Shown in pieces: positions 17,274 through 25,933 of a DNA stretch of 64,000 bases (positions are counted from its first letter, which is position 1; each line of letters opens with the position of its first letter). The translations under genes and the position numbers were made by a program. The notes under the pieces are model-generated. The model was not told the DNA's origin. It was given only the letters and a program-made list of their open reading frames with translations, and did no database searches. This stretch comes from Jiangella aurantiaca (GTDB taxonomy: Bacteria > Actinomycetota > Actinomycetes > Jiangellales > Jiangellaceae): assembly GCF_004349105.1 (NCBI RefSeq), contig NZ_SMLB01000027.1, forward strand, positions 18,809 through 82,808, given 5' to 3'.

Positions 17274-17278
17274 GGAGG
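17274..17278 (+). promoter_or_regulatory. Ribosome binding site deciding the amine oxidase start
   Basis: GGAGG lies five bases before the GTG at 17284. The in-frame ATG at 17272 overlaps this site and has no Shine-Dalgarno sequence of its own, so the GTG is the better start. Confidence 0.65.
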
Positions 17279-17283
17279 CAAGC

Positions 17284-18903
17284 GTGGAGACGACAGCAGG
17301 AACGCCGGAGGGCGTGAGCCGGCGCGGGTTTCTCACCAGGGTCGGCGCGGTCGGCGGAGCGACTGCGTTGTACGGGACGATGGAGGCGCTCGGCCTGATC
17401 GCCTCGCCGGCACACGCCGCGGAGGAGGCCGGTGACTTCGTGCCGCTGGGCCCCGGCGACCTGCCGGCCGCGGCCAACGGGACGAAGGTCGTGATCCTGG
17501 GCGCGGGGACGGCCGGGCTCACCGTCGCGTACGAGCTGGGTAAGGCCGGCTACGACTGCCACGTGCTGGAGGCGCGGTCGAAGCCCGGCGGGCGCGCGAT
17601 GACCATCCGCCGCGGCGACCGCCTCACCGACACCGACGGCGTCACGCAGGTCTGCACGTTCGACGACGGGCACTACTACAACGCCGGCCCGTCACGGATC
17701 CCGAGCCACCACCTGACCATCGACTACTGCCGCGAGCTCGGCGTCGAGCTGGAACCGATGGTCAACGCGAACGCCCAGGGCTTCTACTACCACGAGAACA
17801 CCGCGACGGTGGACTACGGAGAGCTGGCCAGTACCCGGGTGACGCACCGGCAGGCCAAGGCGGACGTCTACGGCTACATCTCCGAGCTGCTCGTCGCGGC
17901 CACCGACCAGGGCGCCCTCGACCAGTTGCTCAGCGCCAACGACGCCGAACGGCTGGTCGGGCTGGCCAACAGCCTCGGCGGACTGACCGGCGGCAAGTAC
18001 GTCGGCAACAACCGGCGCGGCTACCGCGAACCACCTGGTGCCGGCGACCAGCCGGGCACCGTCGCCGGGCCGCCGCCGTCGATGTCGGCCGTGCTGCAGT
18101 CGCAGCTCGGCACCCGGTTCGCCTTCGAGTTCGGCTTCGACCAGGCGATGATGATGTGGCAGCCGGTCGGCGGCATGGACCAGATCAGCGCCGCGCTGGC
18201 GTCGGCCATCGGCGGGCGCCGCCGCATCACGTACGACGCGCCGGTCACAGGAATCGACAACACTCCCGACGGGGTGCGCGTCACGTACCGGTCCAACGGC
18301 CGCACCCGTGTGCTGGACGCCGACTACTGCGTCGTGACGATCCCGCCGATGGTGCTCAAGAGCATCCCGTCGAACTTCTCACCGGCCACGAAGGACGCGC
18401 TCGCCGTCCCGGTGGGTGCCAACAGCGGCCGCATGGGCATCCAGTTCAAGCGCCGGTTCTGGGAGGAGGACTTCGACATCTACGGCGGTGTCACGCACAC
18501 CAACCTCGACGTGTCCGGCATCTACTACCCGTCGTACGGCTACTTCTCCCGCAAGGGAGTGCTGGTCGGCTACTACTCCGGCGCCTACACGAACCTGCCG
18601 GTCGCCGAGCGCGAGACGCGAGCACTGGCGCAGGGCGCGAAGATCCACGGCGACGTGTACCACCGCGAGTTCGACAACTCGTTCTCCGTCGCCTGGCCGA
18701 AGGAGCCGCACAGCCTCGGCGCCTGGGTGAGCTGGCCGGGCGGACGGGGCGCGGCCTACCAGCATCTGCTGCAGGCGGACGGCAACACGTACTTCGCCGG
18801 CGACCACCTCAGCTACTACACCGCCTGGCAGAACGGCGCGTTCCTGTCGGCCCGGAAGGTCGTGTCGGACCTGCACGCCCGCGTGGCGGCGACCGCGTCC
18901 TGA
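17284..18903 (+). CDS. Tat-exported flavin amine oxidase (L-amino-acid/monoamine oxidase family)
   Basis: This 539-residue protein starts at a GTG. Residues 1-45 hold a Tat signal (SRRGFLTRVGAVGG, cleavage near AHAAEE). The FAD-binding GxGxxG is VILGAGTAGL, followed by HVLEARSKPGGRA; the substrate-domain block FDQAMMMWQPVGGMDQI and the C-terminal FAD-contact region NTYFAGDHLSYYTAWQNGA are clear. Such secreted enzymes oxidatively deaminate amino acids or amines, giving an oxo product, ammonia and hydrogen peroxide. No covalent-FAD Cys motif is evident. It may be co-expressed with the preceding Tat protein, although the 103-base gap with an inverted repeat suggests its own promoter. Confidence 0.92.
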   Translation: METTAGTPEGVSRRGFLTRVGAVGGATALYGTMEALGLIASPAHAAEEAGDFVPLGPGDLPAAANGTKVVILGAGTAGLTVAYELGKAGYDCHVLEARSKPGGRAMTIRRGDRLTDTDGVTQVCTFDDGHYYNAGPSRIPSHHLTIDYCRELGVELEPMVNANAQGFYYHENTATVDYGELASTRVTHRQAKADVYGYISELLVAATDQGALDQLLSANDAERLVGLANSLGGLTGGKYVGNNRRGYREPPGAGDQPGTVAGPPPSMSAVLQSQLGTRFAFEFGFDQAMMMWQPVGGMDQISAALASAIGGRRRITYDAPVTGIDNTPDGVRVTYRSNGRTRVLDADYCVVTIPPMVLKSIPSNFSPATKDALAVPVGANSGRMGIQFKRRFWEEDFDIYGGVTHTNLDVSGIYYPSYGYFSRKGVLVGYYSGAYTNLPVAERETRALAQGAKIHGDVYHREFDNSFSVAWPKEPHSLGAWVSWPGGRGAAYQHLLQADGNTYFAGDHLSYYTAWQNGAFLSARKVVSDLHARVAATAS

Positions 18904-18910
18904 CGCGCTT

Positions 18911-18926
18911 GGGGTCAGGAGACCCC
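18911..18926. terminator. Short hairpin between convergent genes
   Basis: GGGGTC and GACCCC (6-bp perfect arms, AGGA loop) lie just after the oxidase stop and across the last codons of the convergent cupin gene. It could stop transcription in both directions. There is no T-run, which is usual for high-GC actinomycetes. Confidence 0.4.
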
Positions 18927-19292
18927 GACCGTGAGGATGACCAGCGAGTCCTGGTCGGCGACGAGGTCGTGACGTTCCGGCGGCGCGTCGACCAGGACCC
19001 CCGCGGCGACGGCGATGGCTCGCTCGCGCGTGTGCAGGGTGACGTGGCCCTGCAGGCACTGCACCGTCGCGTCGCCGGGACTCTGGTGCTCGTTCATGCG
19101 CGTCCCGGCGGTGAGCGCGATGAGGGTCTGGCGCAGCCGCGTGCCGCTGTGCAGGGTCCGTGACGCCCGGCCGGCGGACGACACCCGTGCCTCGTCGAGC
19201 TGGCCGGCGCCCATCGTCAGCAACGTCATATCGTCCGCCGTACCCGCTGCCGCGCCGGGGAAACGGCGCCGGTGGGCGTGCGTGCCGGTCAT
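18915..19292 (-). CDS. Small cupin-domain protein
   Basis: This 125-residue protein is a single cupin barrel (about residues 45-120; RQTLIALTAGTRMNEHQSPG, then TVQCLQGHVTLHT). Only part of the usual His set is visible: His48 in LHSG, the His of NEHQ and the late PPERHDLV. A metal may be bound weakly or not at all. Small stand-alone cupins of this sort often act as anti-sigma-like ChrR sensors or detoxification proteins, but no specific role can be assigned. It converges on the flavin oxidase gene and lies 27 bases downstream of the DeoR gene's stop, on the same strand. Confidence 0.75.
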   Translation of the reverse strand: MTGTHAHRRRFPGAAAGTADDMTLLTMGAGQLDEARVSSAGRASRTLHSGTRLRQTLIALTAGTRMNEHQSPGDATVQCLQGHVTLHTRERAIAVAAGVLVDAPPERHDLVADQDSLVILTVGVS

Positions 19293-19319
19293 GGAGCCTC
19301 CCGTCGGTCAGGTCGCGGC

Positions 19320-20096
19320 CTAGGTCTCGGTGACGATCACCTCGACGCCGGCCGCGCGGAACCGCTCGACCTCGCCGGGCGGCGCACCGTCGTCGGTTAC
19401 CAGTGTCCACGACGGGGGCATGCGGGCCCACGCGTGGAACGGACGCCGGCCGAGCTTGCTGGCGTCGGCCAGCACGTACACCCGCTCGGCGCGTGCCATC
19501 ATCATCTCCTTGAGGCGGGTCTGCTCGAGGTTGGCCTCGCAGATCCCGTTCTCGACGGTGACCGCGTCGGCGCCGAGGAACGCGCGGTCGGCGGTGATGC
19601 GCTCGAGCGCGGCCTCGGCGAACGGCCCGACCAGACCCTGGCTGATGTGGCGCAGCCGCCCACCCAGGCACAATACGTCCACACCGTCGGCGTCGGCCAG
19701 CTCGTTGAGCACGGTGAGCCCGATGGTGACGACCGTGAGCTGGTCGCGATCGCGCAGTTCGCGGGCGAGTTGCCCGGTGGTGGTGCCGGCGTCGAGCAGG
19801 ACGGTCTCGCCGCGGCCGATCTGCCCGGCCGCCCACGCGGCGATGGCCTGCTTCTGCCGGAACCCCTCGCGCGACCGCTGACCCAGCGACGCCTCGAACA
19901 CGAGACCGTGCGCCATGGCGCCGCCGTAGGTGCGGGCGAGCTGGCCCTGCGACGTGAGCAGCGCGAGGTCGCGCCGGATGGTCGACTCGGTGACGCCGAA
20001 GTGGAGCGCCAGTTGGCCGACGCCGGCCCGCCCGTCGGTCCACGCCATGTCGACGATGGCCCGGCGCCGGTCACGTGCGGTCAGCCGGTCGCTCAT
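19320..20096 (-). CDS. DeoR/GlpR-family transcriptional repressor
   Basis: This 258-residue regulator has an N-terminal winged helix (LALHFGVTESTIRRDLALLT, GQLARTYGGA) and a C-terminal sugar-phosphate sensor domain (DAGTTTGQLAREL, LGGRLRHISQGLVGP). The ATG at 20096 is preceded by GAGG; a GTG two codons earlier overlaps that site and is less likely. It is the last gene of the kinase/PdxA operon, so it probably represses that operon, and possibly the divergent importer, until a phosphorylated acid-sugar intermediate appears. The palindrome at 22442-22458 is a candidate target. Confidence 0.92.
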   Translation of the reverse strand: MSDRLTARDRRRAIVDMAWTDGRAGVGQLALHFGVTESTIRRDLALLTSQGQLARTYGGAMAHGLVFEASLGQRSREGFRQKQAIAAWAAGQIGRGETVLLDAGTTTGQLARELRDRDQLTVVTIGLTVLNELADADGVDVLCLGGRLRHISQGLVGPFAEAALERITADRAFLGADAVTVENGICEANLEQTRLKEMMMARAERVYVLADASKLGRRPFHAWARMPPSWTLVTDDGAPPGEVERFRAAGVEVIVTET

Positions 20097-20110
20097 GCCC
20101 ACCTCACTCG

Positions 20111-21103
20111 CTACGGGCTCGGCGCGAGCGCTGCCGCCTGGCGCAGAGCCTCGATCATGCTACCGGCGTCGGCCCGTCCGGTGCCTGCGATGTCGAAAGC
20201 GGTGCCGTGGTCGACGGACGTGCGGATGACCGGCAGCCCGACGCTGATGTTCACGCCCGTCTCGAGGCCGAGCACCTTCACCGGTCCGTGCCCCTGGTCG
20301 TGGTACATCGCGACGATGAGATCGTAGTCGCCGCGGCTGGCGAGGTAGAACGCGGTGTCGGCAGGCAACGGACCCTGCACGTCGAGGCCGTCGGCGCGGC
20401 ACCGCTCGACCGCCGGGACGATCTTCTCCGCCTCCTCGCCGCGGCCGAACAGCCCGTTCTCGCCGGCGTGCGGATTGATGCCGCACACCCCGAGCCGCGG
20501 CCGGGCCAGCCCGGCGTGGCGCAGCGTCGCGTCGCCGCGCCGGATGGTCCGCTCGACCAGCGCGTCGTCGATGCGCTCGATGGCGTCGACCAGCCCGATG
20601 TGCGTGGTGACGTGGATGACCTTCACCGTCGGCGTCGACAGCATCATCGACACCTCGTCGACACCGCACAGCTCGGCCAGCAGCTCGGTGTGCCCGGGAT
20701 ACGGATGACCGCCGGCGTGCAGGGCCTCCTTGTTCAGCGGCGCGGTGCAGATGGCCTGCACCCGCCCGGCGACGGCCAGCTCGCTGGCCACCTTCACGTA
20801 CTGGTACGCCGCGTCGCCGGCGACCGCCGAGAGCTCGCCGTACGGCAGGTCGGCCGGCAGCAGCCCGAGGTCGATCACGTCGATCGTGCCCGGCTCGGAG
20901 GCGGCCGCCTCCGGCCCGTCGACCGCCCGCAGCTCGACGTCGACGCCGGTGATGTGGGCGGCGTCGCCCAACCGCCTGAGATCGCCGACGACCACCGGCC
21001 GGCACAACGACCGCACCTCCGGGTCGGCGAGCGCCCGCACGACGACCTCGGGGCCGACGCCGGCGCCGTCGCCCATGGTGACGGCGACCAGTGGTGTCTT
21101 CAT
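20111..21103 (-). CDS. PdxA-family 4-phospho-acid dehydrogenase (PdxA2-like)
   Basis: This 330-residue enzyme has the PdxA blocks MGDGAGVGPE, CTAPLNKEAL, GHTELL, INPHAGENGLFG and YHDQGHGPVK. The three metal-binding His positions (GHTE, NPHAGE, YHDQG) are all present. Classical PdxA oxidises 4-phosphohydroxythreonine in vitamin B6 synthesis. Here the gene is overlapped by a DUF1537 kinase gene (ATGA) and followed by a DeoR repressor. That is the arrangement known for PdxA2, which oxidatively decarboxylates D-threonate or D-erythronate 4-phosphate to dihydroxyacetone phosphate. The start has AGGAGG eight bases upstream. The assignment to the catabolic branch rests on this context. Confidence 0.9.
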   Translation of the reverse strand: MKTPLVAVTMGDGAGVGPEVVVRALADPEVRSLCRPVVVGDLRRLGDAAHITGVDVELRAVDGPEAAASEPGTIDVIDLGLLPADLPYGELSAVAGDAAYQYVKVASELAVAGRVQAICTAPLNKEALHAGGHPYPGHTELLAELCGVDEVSMMLSTPTVKVIHVTTHIGLVDAIERIDDALVERTIRRGDATLRHAGLARPRLGVCGINPHAGENGLFGRGEEAEKIVPAVERCRADGLDVQGPLPADTAFYLASRGDYDLIVAMYHDQGHGPVKVLGLETGVNISVGLPVIRTSVDHGTAFDIAGTGRADAGSMIEALRQAAALAPSP

Positions 21104-22350
21104 GTGTCCTCCTCGTGCGGGCTGTGCTCGGCGTGCACGTGCCATCGGGTGCTGGCGAGTCGCTGGGCGATGCGCACCAGCACGCGCGGATCGCCGAACG
21201 CGCCGGGCTTGGTGACGACGACCCTGCCGCCGCGCGCGGTGCTGACGACGACGCCGTCGTCCCACGCTTCGCGCACGCGCAGCTCGCCGACGCCGAGAGC
21301 GGCGAGGACGGCCCGCGCGGTCTCACCACCCGTGAGCACCAGCCCCGGATGGTCGCGCGCCGCCGGCTCGACCACCCGGGCCAGCGCCGCGACGACGTCC
21401 GGCGATCGCGCCGCCCCGCCGGCATCGGTCAGCTGGACGACGGCCGTGCGCCCGGCCGTTCGGGCGGCGACGTCGTGCGCCGTGGCGGCGGGGTCGGCGA
21501 GCTGATCGGGGTCGAGCTCCACCACGGTGGCGACGTGCGCGGCCAGCCACGCCAGCTGCTCACGCGCCGCCGGTGCCGCCGTCCCGACGACGAACAGGAT
21601 CGGGCCGACCGGCGGCGGTGCGGGCAGGCCGCCGCCCTCCGTGCCATGCGGTGGGTCCGCCGCAGCTACCTGCGCGCGGGCAAGGGCAAGCGCCAGCCCA
21701 GCGGAGCCGGCCCAGCGGACTGTCCGTCCCGACCGCGCCACCAGCCGGCCGGCCCCGACGACGCGGTCGAGGTCGCCCTCGGTCTCGGCGTCACACACCG
21801 GCACCCGGCCGCCCTCCGCCGCCGCCCAGAGCGCCGCAGCCAGCTCGTCCACGCCGCCACGCACTGCCGGCAGCGGCACCACGGACACCGGCAGCGGCGC
21901 CAGAGCCTCGGCCACCGACGCAGGCGCGGGTCGCGGCTCGGCGGCCCAGGCGGCCGACCGCTCGAGCGGCACGCCGTCGACCAGGACCGCTCCCCCGATC
22001 ACGGTCCGGCCCAGCGCGGGCAGCGCCGGCGCTACTACGAGCAGCCCGCCGGGCTCGCGCACCTCGGCCAGTTCGGCGGCCAGCGGCCCACGCAGCGTGG
22101 AGTCGATCTTCTTGACCACGACGCCACTGGGCGGCAGCAGGGCGAGCGCCGTCCGGCACCGCTCGGCGGCGAGCTCGGGGCCGACATAGCGTGAATCGGT
22201 GTCCACCGCGGTCACGCCGGCATCGAGCGATGTGCGCACCGAGCGCAGAGCATCCAGATCGACGATGCGCGGAGTGCGCAGCACGAACGCCGCCGCCGCC
22301 TCGGCCGCACCGGTCAGGTCGTCGGCGATCAGCACCACGGGGACATCCAC
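21100..22350 (-). CDS. Four-carbon acid-sugar kinase (DUF1537/OtnK-DtnK type)
   Basis: This 416-residue enzyme has the family's N-terminal substrate domain (LIADDLTGAAEAAAAF, KKIDSTLRGPLAAEL) and C-terminal ATP-binding domain (LVLTGGETARAV, KPGAFGDPRVLV). These kinases phosphorylate four-carbon acid sugars such as threonate and erythronate. The GTG at 22350 is set by GGAAGGAG seven bases upstream. It is the first gene of the kinase-PdxA-DeoR operon, divergent from the peptide-type importer. Compared with better-known members, the C-terminal motif has Pro-Gly-Ala where Ser-Gly-Asn is common, so substrate preference may differ. Confidence 0.9.
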   Translation of the reverse strand: MDVPVVLIADDLTGAAEAAAAFVLRTPRIVDLDALRSVRTSLDAGVTAVDTDSRYVGPELAAERCRTALALLPPSGVVVKKIDSTLRGPLAAELAEVREPGGLLVVAPALPALGRTVIGGAVLVDGVPLERSAAWAAEPRPAPASVAEALAPLPVSVVPLPAVRGGVDELAAALWAAAEGGRVPVCDAETEGDLDRVVGAGRLVARSGRTVRWAGSAGLALALARAQVAAADPPHGTEGGGLPAPPPVGPILFVVGTAAPAAREQLAWLAAHVATVVELDPDQLADPAATAHDVAARTAGRTAVVQLTDAGGAARSPDVVAALARVVEPAARDHPGLVLTGGETARAVLAALGVGELRVREAWDDGVVVSTARGGRVVVTKPGAFGDPRVLVRIAQRLASTRWHVHAEHSPHEEDT

Positions 22351-22357
22351 TAACACA

Positions 22358-22365
22358 CTCCTTCC
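22358..22365 (-). promoter_or_regulatory. Ribosome binding site of the DUF1537 kinase
   Basis: On the minus strand this reads GGAAGGAG, seven bases before the GTG at 22350. It rules out the longer in-frame opening that reaches 22386. Confidence 0.6.
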
Positions 22366-22441
22366 TGCACAGACGTGGCGAGCCACGCTCCACCGGCCCG
22401 ACCGGCACGACTCTTGCCGGCACGAATGAACGCTACGTTAC

Positions 22442-22458
22442 TTGCGCGTTTCGCGCAA
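22442..22458. promoter_or_regulatory. Perfect palindrome in the divergent promoter region; candidate operator
   Basis: TTGCGCGTTTCGCGCAA is a 7-3-7 inverted repeat midway between the divergent kinase and importer genes. A minus-strand TTGCAC (22462-22467) could serve as a -35 element with the palindrome lying in the spacer. The linked DeoR repressor is the likeliest binder; a related TTGCG/CGCAA palindrome stands before a second importer at 45587-45600. Confidence 0.55.
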
Positions 22459-22506
22459 AAGTGCAAGTGTGACCCACACAACTTCGCGGACCCCCCGGAG
22501 GTGACG

Positions 22507-24090
22507 ATGAACGGCAGCGCACAGCAGCGCCGCGGCCTCAGCCGCCGCGACCTGCTGCGGGCCGGCTTCGCGGCCGGCGCCGGCATCGCGCTCGGCCCGG
22601 CGCTCGTGGCCTGTGCCGGCCCGACCGGCACGTCCGGCGCCGGCACGCTGACGCTGGCGCTGAACCGGTCGCTGGTCAGCCTGGACAACAAGCTCAACCA
22701 GTTCGACGCGCACGTCACCGTCCAGAGGGCGGTGCGGCAGGCGCTCACGCGCATCGGCGACGGCATGCGGGCCGAGCCGGTGCTGGCCGCGAGCTTCGAG
22801 CTCGCTTCTCCGACGGCCTGGCGAGTGCGGCTCCGGCCCGAGGCGGTGTACTCCGACGGCACGCCGGTCACCGTCGCCGACGTCGCCACGGCGCTGGAGA
22901 TGTACCAGCAGGTCGAGGCGTCGTTCGTCGGCAACCAGTTCCCGGAGTGGCCGGGGGTGCGACAGCTCGACGACCGCACGTTCGACCTCGTCACGCAGCA
23001 GCCGCTGGTCGGGCTCGACTCCCTCATGAGCAACATCCTCGTCACCCCGGCGGCGGCCAACCTGCCCGAGGAACTGTCCGACGGCGTCGGCAGCGGGCCG
23101 TACGTCGTCGCCCAGGCCGACCGCGGCACCGGCGACTACACACTGGTCGCGAACCCCGACTACTGGGGGCCGGCGCCGGGGGTGGAACGGGTGCGCATCC
23201 GGTTCCTGCCCGAGGAGACCAGCCGGGTGCTGGCGCTGCGCAGCGGCGAGGTCGACGTCATCGACTCCATCACGCCCGACTCCGCGGAGCAGCTCGACGG
23301 CCTGCCCGGCATCAACCTGCTGCAGGCTCAGGGCACCCGCCTCGTGCAGCTGTTCTACAACTTCCGCAAGCCGCCGGAGCACCCGCTGTCGAAGACGTCG
23401 GTCCGGCAGGCGCTGAGCCTGGCCATCGACGGCGAGAGCATCGTGCGCGACGTCCTCCTCGACAGCGTCACGCCGACGAACGGCGTCGTCCCGCTCAGCC
23501 TGGACGGCGCGGTCGAGGTCGGGACGTTCGAGTTCGACCCGCGCAAGGCCCGCCAGATGCTCGACGCCGAAGGGGTCGACGACCTCGAGCTGACGGTCAT
23601 CTGGGAGTCCGGTGAGTTCGCCGGCGACGCCTATGTCATGGAGGCGGTCGCGCAGATGCTCGGTGACATCGGCGTCCGGGTGCACCTGCGTCAGTTCGAG
23701 CCGGGCGGCGACCTCCCCACGTGGCGGCAGGGCCGCGGCGGCGACTTCGACATCATCGGCAACGGCTACGGCAACCAGACCGGCTTGGCGCTGACCAGCC
23801 TCCAGGGCCTGTTCGGCGGCACCCCCGAGATGGAGACGACCGGCGACGCGTTCATGGGCTTCGTCTACGACGACATCGCCGGCGGCATCGGGGCGGCCGC
23901 CGCCGAGACCGACGGCCAGCGGCGGGTGGTGCTGCTCGAGGACGTCCAGCGGTCCATCTGGGACCTCTGGCCGGCCATGTGGGCGTTCACGCAGGACGTC
24001 CTGCTCGCGCACCGCGACACCGTGAGCGGCCTCGACCTGCTGCCCATCAACTCCTACGACCTCGCCGCTGTGCGGCTCGAGGAGGGGTGA
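22507..24090 (+). CDS. Family-5 ABC substrate-binding lipoprotein (DppA/OppA type)
   Basis: This 527-residue extracytoplasmic protein carries a combined Tat and lipoprotein signal: LSRRDLLRAGFAAGAG, then ALVAC with the Cys as lipid anchor. The mature part has SBP family 5 features (SDGTPVTVADV, SGPYVVAQ, LVANPDYWG, VRQALSLAIDGE). The ATG at 22507 follows GGAGGT at the proper distance. Despite the 'peptide' label, this class also imports oligosaccharides, opines and nickel chelates. The downstream glycosidase and aldolase suggest a sugar-derived ligand here. Confidence 0.95.
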   Translation: MNGSAQQRRGLSRRDLLRAGFAAGAGIALGPALVACAGPTGTSGAGTLTLALNRSLVSLDNKLNQFDAHVTVQRAVRQALTRIGDGMRAEPVLAASFELASPTAWRVRLRPEAVYSDGTPVTVADVATALEMYQQVEASFVGNQFPEWPGVRQLDDRTFDLVTQQPLVGLDSLMSNILVTPAAANLPEELSDGVGSGPYVVAQADRGTGDYTLVANPDYWGPAPGVERVRIRFLPEETSRVLALRSGEVDVIDSITPDSAEQLDGLPGINLLQAQGTRLVQLFYNFRKPPEHPLSKTSVRQALSLAIDGESIVRDVLLDSVTPTNGVVPLSLDGAVEVGTFEFDPRKARQMLDAEGVDDLELTVIWESGEFAGDAYVMEAVAQMLGDIGVRVHLRQFEPGGDLPTWRQGRGGDFDIIGNGYGNQTGLALTSLQGLFGGTPEMETTGDAFMGFVYDDIAGGIGAAAAETDGQRRVVLLEDVQRSIWDLWPAMWAFTQDVLLAHRDTVSGLDLLPINSYDLAAVRLEEG

Positions 24091-24092
24091 TC

Positions 24093-25028
24093 ATGGCGCG
24101 TTACCTGGCGCTGCGGGTGGCGCAGAGCCTGTTCACGGTGTTCCTCATCGTCTCGACGGTGTTCGTGCTGGTCCGCCTGGCACCTGGCGACCCGGCCGCG
24201 GCCGTCGGCGGTCCGACGGCGACGACGGAGGACCTGCAGGCCATCCGCGAGGAGCTCGGCCTGGTCGGCTCCATCTCGCAGCAGTACTGGCACTTCATCA
24301 CCGGGCTGGTGCAGGGTGACCTCGGCCTGTCCTACTCGTTCCGCCAGCCGGCCCTCGACGTCGTGCTCGACCGGCTGCCGTACACCATCACGCTGGCCGG
24401 TGCGGCCATCCTGCTGACGGCGCTCATCGCCATCCCGCTGGGCATCTTCACCGCCCGCCGGGCCAACAGCGGCTGGGACGTCGGCGCCAACATCGGCACC
24501 ATCGCGGGGCAGTCGATGCCGGAGTTCTGGACCGGCATCATGCTGCTCACGCTGCTCGCGGTGGTGGTGCCGATCTTCCCGGCGTCCGGGTTCACCTCGT
24601 GGTCCGGGCTGGTGCTGCCGGCGGTCACCATCGCGCTGCTGCAGATCGCGCTGATCTCCCGGCTGGTACACCGCGAGATGGCCGGCAACCTCGCCGCGCC
24701 GTACGTGACGGTGGCCCGCTCGCGCGGCGTCGCGGAACGGGCACTGACGTGGCGCTACGCGTTCGCCAACTCGTCCATCCCAGTGGTGACGGCGCTCGGC
24801 ACCCGGTTCGCGGCCATGCTCAACGGCGTCGTCGTGGTCGAGGTGGTGTTCGCCTGGCCCGGCATCGGCTCGCTGGTCGTCCGGGCGCTGGAGACCCGTG
24901 ACTACCCCCTGATCCAGGCCACCGTGCTGGTGACCAGTCTGCTGGCCATCGGCGTCCAGTTGCTCGTCGATCTCCTGTACCCGCTGTTCGATCCGCGGGT
25001 GCGCGTCGGAAAGGCGGTGTCGCGATGA
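24093..25028 (+). CDS. ABC transporter permease (DppB/OppB type)
   Basis: This 311-residue inner-membrane protein has six spans and the family N-terminus (RYLALRVAQSLFTVFLIVSTVFVLVRLAPGDP region). The EAA loop is YVTVARSRGVAERALTWRYA, for docking to the ATPases. It begins two bases after the binding-protein stop, and its end overlaps the DppC-type gene. Confidence 0.95.
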   Translation: MARYLALRVAQSLFTVFLIVSTVFVLVRLAPGDPAAAVGGPTATTEDLQAIREELGLVGSISQQYWHFITGLVQGDLGLSYSFRQPALDVVLDRLPYTITLAGAAILLTALIAIPLGIFTARRANSGWDVGANIGTIAGQSMPEFWTGIMLLTLLAVVVPIFPASGFTSWSGLVLPAVTIALLQIALISRLVHREMAGNLAAPYVTVARSRGVAERALTWRYAFANSSIPVVTALGTRFAAMLNGVVVVEVVFAWPGIGSLVVRALETRDYPLIQATVLVTSLLAIGVQLLVDLLYPLFDPRVRVGKAVSR

Positions 25029-25933
25029 CGACGCAGACACAGGCCGCCCGCTCGAGCGCCGTCACGGCCGACCGGCTCAGGTCCTCGGCGGCGGCGCTGC
25101 GCCGCCGGGCCAGCCGGCTCAAGATCGTGCTCGGCGCGGTGCTGGCTGGCGTCGTCGTCGTGCCGATCCTGCTGGCCAACGTCCTGCCGCTGCCCGACCC
25201 GCTGGAGCAGGACCTCTCCCAGCGCCGGTTGCCGCCGCTCACCGATGGCCACCTCTTCGGCACCGACCAGCTCGGCCGCGACCTGCTGTCGCGCATCCTG
25301 CACGGCGGCCAGGTGTCGCTGACCATCGGCGTGCTGGCGGTCCTGGTGTCCGGCGTGGTCGGCGTCATCGCCGGCGCCGCGGCCGGCTACTACGGGCGCT
25401 GGGTCGACGCTGTCGTGTCCCGGCTGCTGGAAGCGCAGATGTCGGTGCCGCTGCTGCTCCTGCTGCTGCTCGTGGTGGCGCTGTTCGGCCCGTCCATCAC
25501 CGTCATCACGCTGGTCATCGCGTTCGCGCAATGGCCTGAGCCGGCGCGGCTCACCCGGGCCATGGTGCTGGTCGAGCGGGAGAAGCCGTACGTCGCCGCG
25601 GCGCGGGTCCTCGGCCTGCGGCGGGCGGCCGTGCTGGTGCGCCACGTGGTGCCGAACATCGTCAACCAGGTGGTCGTCGTCATGCTTCTTCTCCTCGCCC
25701 AGGCGGTGCTGCTGGAGAGCGCGCTGAGCTTCCTCGGCGCCGGGGTCGAGCGGCCGCACCCGACGTGGGGCCGCATCATCTCCGACGGGCAGGGCTACAT
25801 CACCACCTCGTGGTGGCTGGTCACGCTCACCGGCCTGGTCATCGTGCTGCTGGTGGTCGGGGTCAACCTGCTCGGCGACGGGCTGCGCGACCGCGTGTCC
25901 CGGTCCCGTTCGGCGAAGGGAGAGGCGCAATGA
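25025..25933 (+). CDS. ABC transporter permease (DppC/OppC type)
   Basis: This 302-residue partner permease has the N-terminal extracytoplasmic segment (HLFGTDQLGRDLLSRILHGG) typical of DppC and an EAA loop (KPYVAAARVLGLRRAAVLVR). The ATG overlaps the previous stop and the stop overlaps the next ATG, so the importer genes are translated as a chain. Confidence 0.95.
   Translation: MTTQTQAARSSAVTADRLRSSAAALRRRASRLKIVLGAVLAGVVVVPILLANVLPLPDPLEQDLSQRRLPPLTDGHLFGTDQLGRDLLSRILHGGQVSLTIGVLAVLVSGVVGVIAGAAAGYYGRWVDAVVSRLLEAQMSVPLLLLLLLVVALFGPSITVITLVIAFAQWPEPARLTRAMVLVEREKPYVAAARVLGLRRAAVLVRHVVPNIVNQVVVVMLLLLAQAVLLESALSFLGAGVERPHPTWGRIISDGQGYITTSWWLVTLTGLVIVLLVVGVNLLGDGLRDRVSRSRSAKGEAQ

Noticed and set aside
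15219..17522. A 767-codon minus-strand frame opposite the SDR, Tat protein and amine oxidase genes
   Set aside because: It has no recognisable domain and a biased composition, while the opposite strand carries three families with intact motifs.
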